Below, piece after piece: positions 35,674 through 44,932 of a stretch of 64,000 nt of DNA. The stretch's first letter is position 1. The number at the start of each line of letters is the position of its first letter. Source of the stretch: Allantophomopsis cytisporea (lineage: Eukaryota > Ascomycota > Leotiomycetes > Phacidiales > Phacidiaceae); assembly GCA_024752435.1 (NCBI GenBank), contig CP103027.1, positions 1,116,001 to 1,180,000 on the forward strand, read 5' to 3'. A program made the translations under genes and the position numbers. The notes beneath the pieces were generated by a model, which worked only from the letters and a program-made list of their open reading frames with translations, did not search any database and had not been told where the DNA came from.

Positions 35674-38471
35674 ATGAGAGTCGCAATCATCTCCAACGGC
35701 CTCGTGTCAACCACTATCGCTCTCTTGGTATTGGCTCCTGTTACACAGGCCTTGCCCAAGTGGCTTCGGCCAGTTCGTCGTGACCCTGCAGCTGCAGAAA
35801 GCTCACCAGTTAAATACTGGACTCCTCCAGCATACAGTTACCCAGACACTTCTGCTACCTATGTCGCCCCTTCTTCTGGTCCACTACCTACTGTACCTAG
35901 CAGTGCAAGCAGCTCTAGTGCTACGTCCGCAATCGGAAGCTCAAGCTCATCTTCTGGTAAGTCTTTTCATAATATCTCGTCTCTTGCAACAGCGAGGCTG
36001 ATCATCCTAGTACACACCTCTCTTTCGACCTTTGCTTATTCTTCTGGTAACTCTCCTGTTCAAGGATCGAGTTCAGTTGAGAGCCTGACCCATATTACAT
36101 TGACTCATACTTTTCGCTCTACAACGCATATCATCAAGTCTTCCACGTCATCATCTACCAGTGGACCTGTTGTTTACTATACACCACCTTCATCGGGTCT
36201 TTCTTCCGGTCCAGTTACCGATACTGGATCATCCAGCAGTAGTGTCTCACCCTCCAGCTCTTCCATTCCATATCCTGTTTCAAACAGCACGTCTTTAGTT
36301 GGTCCGTCCAGCTCTGGATTTGTACCATCTGGCTCTGGTCTTGTGACTTCTAGTTTTGGAGTTACCTCTTCTACTTCTTCAACATCGCTGTCCTACTTCT
36401 TCTCGAGTCACCCATCGGTCGGAACAAGTGCTTTCAGCACAGCTCCAGTTTCGACAGGTGTTCCATCTTCAGGAACTGGTGGTGTCCACAGTGCTTCATC
36501 CGGTTCTGCTCCATATCCAATCTCAAACTCCTCTTCCTTGAATGGACCAACTGGAACTGGAACTGGAAGCGGATACTCTACCACAAGCACTTCTCCGGTC
36601 TCTGGTTCTTTCTCGAGTATCTCAATTGTCGGTCCAACTGGCACAGCGGCTTCCTCAAGTTTTACTTCAGGAATTCGGACATCTACTCCCTACTACCCAG
36701 TGAGCAATGCTACAGGTCGTAGTGGACCAACTGGCCTTGGCCCCTTCAGTAGTGGCTCATCTCCCATAAACACCGGACCACATTCGTACACTACAATTCT
36801 AACCACCGTCGTTGAGACTACTATCACAGAGACATCACGTGTCTCTGCGTCTTCTTCATCTCCTTTGTACCCACTGGGAAATAGCACTGTCCCTGTCGGC
36901 TCTTCAGGTACTGTACCAGTCTCTTCAGGTAGCGCTCCTGTATCATTTGGGACTGTTCCAGTTTCTTCGGGCACTGTCCCAGTGTCCTTGGGAACTGCAC
37001 CCGGTACTGCACCTGGAACATCAAGCACACTCGCCGGCGCAGTATCGAGTAGCGGCTCTACACCATATTACCCAATTACCAACAGTACTTCAGTGGCAGG
37101 TCAGACCTTCCCAACAGGAACTCTGGGGTCTAGTGGGTCTTCTATTTTTGGTTCTGTAGGAACGTCGGTCTCTAGCACTGCTGCTGTGTCTGGAACTTCA
37201 AGCGCCCCTTACCCAACCTTCAACTCTACATCAATTGTAGGTTCTACTGGGTCTGGTAGTGTATTCTTGGGCAGTGCGACTTCGAGCGCCCCTTATCCAG
37301 TCTTCAATTCCACCTCCGTTGTTGGTCCTACTGGGTTTGTAGGAACTTCGGTCTCTGGCACATCTCCTGTTTCTGGGTCCGTAGGAACTTCAGCTTCTAG
37401 CACCTCTCCCGTCTTTGGAACTTCGAGCGCTCCTTACCCAACCTTCAACTCTACGTTGATTGTAGGTCCTACTGGATCTGGTAGTGTAATCTTGAGCACT
37501 GGGACTTCGCCTGTCGCATCCAGTGAAGTGTCGTGCACACTTCCAACGGCGCCACCGAGCTCATCCCTTATCGCTTCCGCAGTCACTGGTCCTGTATCAT
37601 CTGTTACTGGTCCACTCACTACTGGTACAGGTGCTTCCTCCTCTATAACTGGTGCTATAGCATCTTCCTCTGCCCCATACGGCAACACTACTGCCATTCC
37701 ACCTCCTTCGACTTCGTTTGGGACAGGTAAGCTTACAAAGCTCGTGTCTTGTCCAACCACTTACTGACATCAAATTTTGTAGCCTCCAGCTTTTTTACCT
37801 CTGTCACTATATCTGTATATTCCTCGATCTCCGGCATTCCGCCGTCGTCAGCATCTTCACCTTCTGGAGTGTCCGTTGGCACTTCTAGTCGTTCATACTT
37901 CTTCACAACTGTCACTACCTCAGCTGTTCTTGGTACTACATATACTAGTTCATCCTCCTTTATGAACTCAACTACGGGCGCTCTATCATCATCGATCTTG
38001 ACAACAACATCCTTAGCTTCCATTACTAGCTCTTCAGCAGGTGCGGTCAATTCAAGCTCTGTCGGTACTGTTTCTAGTATCATCTCAGCTGGACCAAGTT
38101 ACACCCCTCTTCCTCCATACTCGGTCTCGTCATCATCTCCCAGTACAACCCACTCCACACGCTTTGTAACAAGTAAAAAGAGCCCAGCTCAGGGAACTGA
38201 TTCATCATCAGAGGCCACCTCAGTACCAACCCCTTATGCTTATGGAGGTCCTGGTCAATATGATCCTCCGCCACAATCCTACCCATTTCATGAGCACCAT
38301 CAGGAAGAAGGTGCTCATCATGAAGATAAACACCATGAGGACAAACATCGTGAGGACAAGCATCGTGAGGACAAACACCGTGAAGACGCACATCACAAGG
38401 AAGAACACCAAGAGCATGAGAAATCCGAGGAATCCGAGAAATCCCATCATCAGCAAAAGGACGCTCGCTAA
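35674..38471 (+). CDS. Secreted Ser/Thr-rich repeat protein with His/Asp/Glu tail
   Basis: Two main exons, 35674-37726 and 37783-38471, give 913 aa. A signal peptide (hydrophobic TTIALLVLAPVTQA) is followed by a dibasic RPVRRD site of Kex2 type. About 800 residues of Ser/Thr/Gly/Pro-rich sequence contain eight diverged copies of a module PYPxxNSTsxVGPTG (first near 36264, last near 37430), each with an N-glycosylation sequon; a ninth shortened copy reads PYGNTT. A local run of GTVPVSSG units lies at 36905-37015. The end is a hydrophilic tail with tandem HxEDK units (38305-38395) rich in His, Asp, Glu and Lys. There is no GPI signal. Expected: a heavily O-mannosylated wall or extracellular protein. 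A consensus 54-nt in-frame intron (35957-36010) may remove 18 residues. I recognise no domain. Confidence 0.85.
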
Positions 38472-39186
38472 TTTCCCGAGTAATGATTTTACGACCTCAT
38501 ATGCGATAAACATGAACGCATCTGCATTCAACCTTCACTTCTTGCTGTCATTTATGTAAACACCACAAGCGGTGTGCTTCTCATGTCTTCACAGGCCTTG
38601 AGCATTACTTGCATGTATTTATGATGGTCAACCATCGAACCTTGCTTCAGTAGCTGTTCTACATGTAGTGTCTGCTCGGTATGGGAAAACTCCAATGAAC
38701 TACATAGTAGATTACTCTATTCGCTTTTAACTTAATAGAAACCCTTTGAGAGAATTTTGTTCTGTCAAGTGATCGTATTTGGCATGCACTGTGAATATAA
38801 AGTTGAAAGAGTGGGAAATATGAGGTGAACTCAAAGTGGAGGTCCAAGCTCAACGAACCGTGCCATAGCGCACGATCTGCAAAAGTAAGGTTAAATCACG
38901 TGTGTCTTACTCAACGTACAGCGTGCAGAGAGAGATGTTTACAACCTTCCAAATCGAACGACATGCATAGCTTATGCAGTACATTCAGAAAGAGGAGCGG
39001 CCTGTAAGGACACATCGATGATGAAACCCGACCCGACACAGAGGATAGTCCATAACCCTTTGATAAACCGGCCATTCACACGCTCCCACAACACTGTACG
39101 GAATTGGAAGTTCGGATGGTGTGAGTTGATTTGGATTTGTAATGTGGGATAGGGTGATGAGGGATAGGGTGGTATTGAAGTAAGTT

Positions 39187-39215
39187 GGATGGGATGGGAT
39201 GGGATGGGATGGGAT
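39187..39215. repeat. (GGGAT)n microsatellite
   Basis: About five and a half pentamer copies. Confidence 0.9.
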
Positions 39216-39334
39216 GCGGTGAGTGGATATTGGGAGGTGCTGGTGTTTAAAGGTGGGTGTGGTCTTCGTGCCCCATTTCCCTAGTTTTGTTCTTGTTTTG
39301 TTTCTTGTTGGTTTTGTTGTGATTCTGTGATTCT

Positions 39335-39365
39335 GTGAGTGAGTGAGTGAGTGAGTGAGTGAGTG
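39335..39365. repeat. (GTGA)n microsatellite
   Basis: Nearly eight tetramer copies; a diverged GAGTGATTGAG flank follows. Confidence 0.9.
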
Positions 39366-39952
39366 ATTGAGAGTTGGAGAAGTAAATGTTAGAGTGAGTA
39401 TTGGAGAAGTGGTTCTGTGATGGGATCTTTCAGTTGTTCATTCTTTGAAGTATCATTCACCATACTGTATGTTGACTGGCTGACTATTGCTCAGGAGTAA
39501 GTGAATACTCATTCATTTCAGATACTACTTCATCTCAACACCGTTCAAGACTTCAGATATCGAGGTTCATTCATTTATTCTTCTACTATGCCATTCATCT
39601 ATCCCCCGTTTTCAAATATTTCATCATTCATCTATTCCATCTTCATCCCTTCCTGTCATCCACCCATCCACCTAAGATACAAAGAAAATTAAGAAAAATG
39701 ACAGCCAAGAGGTATAGGCAGAGTATTTTCCCGAACAACACAACTCCCATTTTTATGGTATGATTGTTTTAACGCCGGTGATGTAGGATCCCATTACATC
39801 AATCCACCCAAAACGCCAACCCGATGCATATGCAATCGCAATGCAAATGCCCAAAGCGAAAGCCGAAGCCGAAGCCGAAACGCTGAAAACCGCAGCAACA
39901 AGAAAAGAGGAGAGGATGCAGAAAAGAGAGGAGACATGAGGATGCATCAAGT

Positions 39953-40897
39953 CTAAGCAATGACGACAGCCTCAATCTTCTTCTCGCTAATCTCCACGCG
40001 CCCAAGCGCAGCAGCAAGCTTCTCCTGCTGCTCCTTCTCTTCCTTGAGACGCATCTCCTCGAGGAACATAGCGTATGCAGAACGCTTGTTGTGGATACCG
40101 CACTCGGTCTTCTGCTGGCCCTTCCAGCGACCGGCACGCTCGTCCTCACCAGCCTTGACTGGCTGGGTTGAGTGCCAATCGCCTACGGACTTGTAGCCAC
40201 GGTCGAGGAGCACGTTGTATGGTACGTTGTTTTCCTTGATGTACTCCTGGACCTGGGAGAAGGACCAGTTGGCCAAGGGGTTGACCTTGATGAGGCCGGC
40301 CTCATCGACCTCGATGATGTCGAGATCGCCACGCTTACCACCCTGCGAGCGACGGCGACCAGTCAACACAGCTGCTACAGAGAGCTCGTTGTATGCGCGC
40401 TGTGCTGGCTCGACCTTGGCTACCCAATCGTACAGTGTATCGTTCGACTCCCACAACTTCTCGCCGTGCTTGTTCTTGAACTCTTCGGCGGTGTCACAGC
40501 CCTCGGGCTTGTAGATGTGGAGGTTGACATTGGGGTATTTCTCCTTGACCTCGTCGACGAGCTTGAGTGTTTCATCGAAGTGGTGAAGGGTGTCGAGGAA
40601 GATGAGGTCAACGGACGATGAGCTTGGATTCTCGATCTGTAGCTTGGAAAGCATGTCGAGGGTGGCCAGACCAGTCAACCCGAAGGCTGTGGTCTGGAAG
40701 AGGTTGGGAAGGGTATCTTTGCACCACTTGAGGATCTCCAGAGGCTCCTTCTTGGCGAGGTTGGCATTGAGGAACTTGAGGTGGGCCTTTGTAAATTGAA
40801 TCAATGGAAGGTTGCTGTGCGAGGACGACCCGGAGGCGTACCCCGATTCGAGGTCGTGAGACTTGGAGGACATTCTGTCTGGGGAACGACTGGACAT
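39953..40897 (-). CDS. met16: Phosphoadenosine phosphosulfate (PAPS) reductase
   Basis: Reduces PAPS to sulfite with thioredoxin as electron donor, third step of assimilatory sulfate reduction, in the cytosol. A single exon gives 314 aa. The adenosine-nucleotide alpha-hydrolase fold shows TTAFGLTGLATLDML and VDLIFLDTLHHFDET, then the middle LTGRRRSQGGKRGDLDIIE substrate segment, NPLANWSFSQVQEYI, and the catalytic ECGIHNK with Cys266 that forms the thiosulfonate. The second Cys pairs that mark APS reductases with an Fe-S cluster (CC...CXXC) are absent, so PAPS is the predicted substrate. The first 25 residues are Ser-rich. A 12-nt direct repeat lies 120 nt upstream. ATP sulfurylase is 10 kb away. 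Confidence 0.96.
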   Translation of the reverse strand: MSSRSPDRMSSKSHDLESGYASGSSSHSNLPLIQFTKAHLKFLNANLAKKEPLEILKWCKDTLPNLFQTTAFGLTGLATLDMLSKLQIENPSSSSVDLIFLDTLHHFDETLKLVDEVKEKYPNVNLHIYKPEGCDTAEEFKNKHGEKLWESNDTLYDWVAKVEPAQRAYNELSVAAVLTGRRRSQGGKRGDLDIIEVDEAGLIKVNPLANWSFSQVQEYIKENNVPYNVLLDRGYKSVGDWHSTQPVKAGEDERAGRWKGQQKTECGIHNKRSAYAMFLEEMRLKEEKEQQEKLAAALGRVEISEKKIEAVVIA

Positions 40898-41016
40898 GAT
40901 GGTATATGTGGGGATGAATTTGTTGATGGAGATGTGGAGGCCCGCGTGGAGGGGGGAGAGGAAGTGTTATAGTGAGTAGTGCTTGTGTGGGTAGGATGGC
41001 GGATGTCAGAGGAGTA

Positions 41017-41043
41017 TGATGTGATCAGTGGTGATGTGATCAG
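41017..41043. promoter_or_regulatory. Direct repeat TGATGTGATCAG upstream of MET16
   Basis: Two exact 12-nt copies (41017-41028 and 41032-41043) with 15-nt periodicity, 120-146 nt before the MET16 start. It could be an operator for a dimeric factor such as a CYS3/MetR-type bZIP; the sequence is not the canonical ATGRYRYCAT. Confidence 0.35.
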
Positions 41044-41464
41044 GTACCAGTATTCAGTGACTTGGATGTTTTGGGGTGGGAGGAGGAAGCTCGCAGCAGG
41101 CAAGGAATAAGGTTCGAAGACGTGATTTTCGGGGTCTGCGTCCGAAGTAGGTGTAGTGGATGAACGAATTGAGATCGAAAACCCAGGTGAGATTCGATGT
41201 GAGATGTCTCTTGTCTTGCTTGTTCCACACTTAATCTTAATTCCTTTTCTCTCTTGTCTCTTTCGAGTAGTTTTTGGGGAATATAGTAGTATAGAATGTG
41301 GAGGTGGGTATGTAGGTAGAGAGTAGAGTAGGTAAGAGTAATAAACAATGACGTCTAAGACTTGGCTCTGTGAGAGAGGAGGGGGACTTCTTATATTGAA
41401 GAAGGAGGGTGATTTAAAATGAAGAGGACGTTCTGCTTAATAAGAGAGCCAGAAGATGACAATT

Positions 41465-41533
41465 GAGGAGGAGGAGGAGGAGGAGGAGGAGTAGTGGTGG
41501 TAAGATGGTAGTAGTAGTAGTAGTAGTAGTAGA
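41465..41533. repeat. (GAG)n and (GTA)n trinucleotide tracts
   Basis: GAG repeat 41465-41491 and GTA repeat 41508-41533, separated by 16 nt. Confidence 0.9.
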
Positions 41534-42148
41534 GTAGATGAGTAGTAATCGTACTTAACAACAAAGAGGAAGAGAAGAGTAGAGTTCCAGGTAGAAAAAG
41601 AATTAAGTAGTAGAGAGTAGGCAAGTAAGATAATACTCCGAGCAGTAGTAGGTAGCAGTAGTAAGATAGATAGTAGTTAGCTACTCTTACCTCTGAGTGG
41701 AAGTGGAAGTGGAATCCTCAATAATAGCATTACCAATCCACTTTATCATGAACAAACAACACGCTCCCACCTACCTTCGACCTCGTTCGAGTCGAGTAAC
41801 CAGCAAGCAAGCAAGCAGGGTAATAGACAATAACAACCACAATAGATAGAGTCAGCACCCCTCTTCGAATATACCGTACCATGCGATCTGTGCTGTACAA
41901 TCCATATCAATAGAATAAAGCCGCCCAAGAAAGCATTTCGTTCTTCCATGACATTCATTGATATCATATCTCCAAAGATGCCGTGGGCAATCAGTCAGTA
42001 GTCAGTCTGTCGTTGGAACTGACCCCCGTCTCCCCTGCTCACGCCCCATGCGCACGAAGGCCCCCCATGTCGAAGGGGAAAAAAAAGTGAGAATTTGTCA
42101 AATGGCGACATATCACGTGCAAAGGTGCAATTTCGATGGGGTTTTTCG

Positions 42149-42236
42149 CGTGTCCGTGTCCGTGTCTGTGTCTGTGTCCGTGGTCGAGTCCGTGTCCCAT
42201 GCTCTGGTTGCCTTGGTTGCCTTGGTTGCCTTGGTT
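42149..42236. repeat. Hexamer (TGTCCG/TGTCTG) and nonamer (GGTTGCCTT) repeats
   Basis: Five to six hexamers end near 42182, and three and a half nonamers occupy about 42205-42236. Confidence 0.85.
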
Positions 42237-42453
42237 GTCCTATGTACAGTCCAGTAGTACCTGACCTACCTACATATGTTCTACCCGCCCAAATTCCCAT
42301 TCTCCGAGGGCGTGAGAAAGGCGTCGCTGTGCTCTCGTGCTAATCTACCCGCTAGGCTACTTTGGGCATGGGAGGCTCAATGTGTGAAATGTCGCCATCG
42401 TTGGGCTGTGGGCGAGGCCGGATGGATCTTGATGGATGGATGGATGGATAAAA

Positions 42454-42495
42454 GTGAACGGTGAACGGTGAATGGTGAACGGTGAAAGGTGAAAG
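42454..42495. repeat. Heptamer (GTGAACG)n with variants
   Basis: Five to six copies drifting to GTGAATG and GTGAAAG, preceded by (GATG)n at about 42431-42448. Confidence 0.85.
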
Positions 42496-42721
42496 AGGTA
42501 TTTGGGAGGGTAAGGTATGGTGAAAATTTCCTAATGAGGGCATGGCTGTTTTTATTCTTTTTTATTCTTTTCTATTCTTTTTTAATTTCTCTTCATTTTT
42601 CTTTCTTTTTTTCTTGGTTTCTGTGTACATTTATTCCTGCAATTGATTTTCTGTCTGCACTTCACTTTCCTCCATATAAGGTGTTCTGCTGCAATACCAA
42701 TGCGCAAGCTATGGTCATTAT

Positions 42722-42758
42722 CGATGCCGATGCCGATGTCGATGTCGATGTCGATGTC
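42722..42758. repeat. Hexamer (GATGCC/GATGTC)n
   Basis: About six copies; two GATGCC then GATGTC. Confidence 0.85.
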
Positions 42759-44932
42759 ATCTTTTTACCAGTTTCTGCCTTACCACCTTACCTCATACTC
42801 TACTGCGTACGACCTCATACTTCATACGACCTCCCTCCCTCACTCCCCTCACACTCACCAATTGAATTTATGGTTACGTCTGTGTGTTTGCCTTTGCACT
42901 TGGGGTAAATCTATCCGTCCGTCGGTCTGTCAGGCACACGAGCCTCGCAATTGGTGCGCACCACCAACCAGTGCACAGTAGCACACGACACATCCACACA
43001 ACAACTGTCATCGTTCATACTTTCCAACCGTATCCATAGTCATGAGAAAAAAGTAAATCAACCACCAAATCGGCCTTTTTCTTTTCCTCGGACAAAAAGT
43101 TACAGTAGAAGCGCCGGAGTTGCACTCGGCCGCTTATCGAATCTGAGTCTCAAGTCTCAAGTCTCAGACTCGACTCAGTTCTTGACGGTCAATGCAGTGA
43201 CAACCAGAGCATCATGCTCCATCATGGGATACAAACGAGTTGCCCGACTTGAGGCTGGGAACGATTCTCATAGAAAATGTCTTTCCGCCTATCAAGTCTC
43301 ACCGAGGTCCCTCGAATTCTCCCTCTTCCCTCTCGCTCTGCCTTTCGCCCGTCTCGGCCTTGCTGAACATTCACTCCTCTCCATCCATCACAGCCCTCAA
43401 GTGATACCGTCCGGCTGAGATCAGCCGGGAGGATTACGCGCTGTGCACATGCAGCGACAGGCATGAACGCACACACAAAGACGATACATCTCATCTCCAT
43501 CACGCAGAGACTGCAAGGCCGCGGATGACTAAGAATGATGTATATATTTCTTCCCTCCCCTCCCCCGCAAAGCCTGGTCTTGTCGCTCCCCTCATTAGTA
43601 GCCTCCTCCGGCATCCGTACGACACCAGAATGTGAATCCATATCCCATCGTAGAAATGCAAGATGTACATATGTACTCATGTGTGATGCAGACAGGCATG
43701 CCCTGCAAGAAGATCCGATCCCCTTTGTGCCTCTTTTGCTCCGGAGTGCATATCACGTGAACTTACCAAGGAAATGGGATGAGTGCATTCCGATTCGATG
43801 AGGTGGATGGGGAGAGAGCCGGACTCGGACTTCCAATGTGGCCGAGGAGGGGCTCTGATTTCGTCGCTCTCACCGGCTGGTACATGTTATCGCTTACAGA
43901 TCAAGTCACGTGCGGTGGTGAATTTCATTTGCACAATCTCAGATTCTCTACCAGTTTATGCACTTGGTCGTTTATGAAAGTCCGGGATTGGGTGCCTTAA
44001 TAATCATCACTTTGCCTCTTTGCCTCATTATCTCATGGCCTCATTGCCTTGCCTCATTGCCTTACCTCATCTTGCTGATCTCAGCCTCAACCCAAGCACA
44101 GCGCATTATTGCCTCCTGGTGTCTCATGCCGCATGCCTTGGTCTTCAATGATCGTATCCATCTTGACGATGGGACGGTGGCTGAGCACGCAAGCGCAGCG
44201 GATGTCGTAGTTATCGATGCTCAGCAGTCTTATTGAACCCAAGTCTAAGAGTTCAGCTCATATTGTATTGATTGCCGAATATCTATGGAGAGACTTCATT
44301 GACTTGTATGTGAACAAGTCTGGCAATCTTTGTAGCTTAATGGATAGGCATGTCAGTTTCGACTAACTATTTCAGTTGTATATCGGTGCGCTGGTATTTG
44401 TATTTGCATGTATATTTGAATTTGCATTCGTGTTGTAGGATCCATACTCGCACTGCTCATGTACTGTACATGACATCCAGTCATGAACCCCACAAGATTG
44501 ACCAACATCACGTGCACCGACGAAGGATTAATAGTATCCTTCTCATGGAGTATGCTGCTAGGACCGACCGATGAACTCTGCCGCATGTACAGTCACAAAG
44601 ATTACAGAGTTCTGGATCTGCGAAGTACGGGAATGGGAAGTTGGGAGTGATGGCTGTAATATATCTATAAGCTGCACTCCACCAAATATTACCCTAAAAT
44701 AGCTCCTCACATCCCATCACTGCGTCCAAGTATCTACACATCGTAGATTCGAGTATTGCAGTACTGCTCTAACTTAACCCACAGTCTACCTCGAGCAAGC
44801 TCAGAATGTTGCCCCAAATGAAACCTGCTCATAACGCCCCGTCCTGTCCCTCCAGCCAGTGCGATTAGGATGAATGCAGTATCGGCCGGATTCTGCTCAT
44901 ACTCCTTCTGATGTAGATTTGATCAGAGTTCT

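Larger units (their letters stand above)
38472..39952. other. Intergene with simple repeats
   Basis: Contains the convergent 3' ends of the Ser-rich gene and MET16. A (GGGAT) pentamer run (about 39187-39215) and a (GTGA) tetramer run (39335-39365) are visible. A CACGTG lies near 38897. No supported gene. Confidence 0.5.
40898..44932. other. 4-kb repeat-rich intergene with four CACGTG sites
   Basis: No supported gene. Low-complexity blocks cluster at 41.46-41.54 kb and 42.15-42.76 kb (listed separately). CACGTG cores are at 42114, 43754, 43907 and 44509. Near 43139-43185 is an imperfect GTCTCAAGTCTCAAGTCTCAG run, and 44.01-44.07 kb has repeated TGCCTCAT words. Long ORFs at 42489-42908 and 42951-43418 are composed of low-complexity or unlikely residues and are not called. 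Confidence 0.5.

Noticed and set aside
39840..39885. (GCCGAA)n hexamers at the MET16 3' flank
   Set aside because: Only three to four short copies outside the coding frame; too small to interpret.
42489..42908. 139-codon ORF rich in Phe/Leu
   Set aside because: Arises from a T-rich tract and a hexamer repeat; no plausible protein.
44325..44400. tRNA-Arg-like words (TAGCTTAATGGATAGG, then TTTCGACT)
   Set aside because: No 3' acceptor strand pairs with the bases before TAGC, no GTTCGAATC T-loop, and the anticodon stem does not close.
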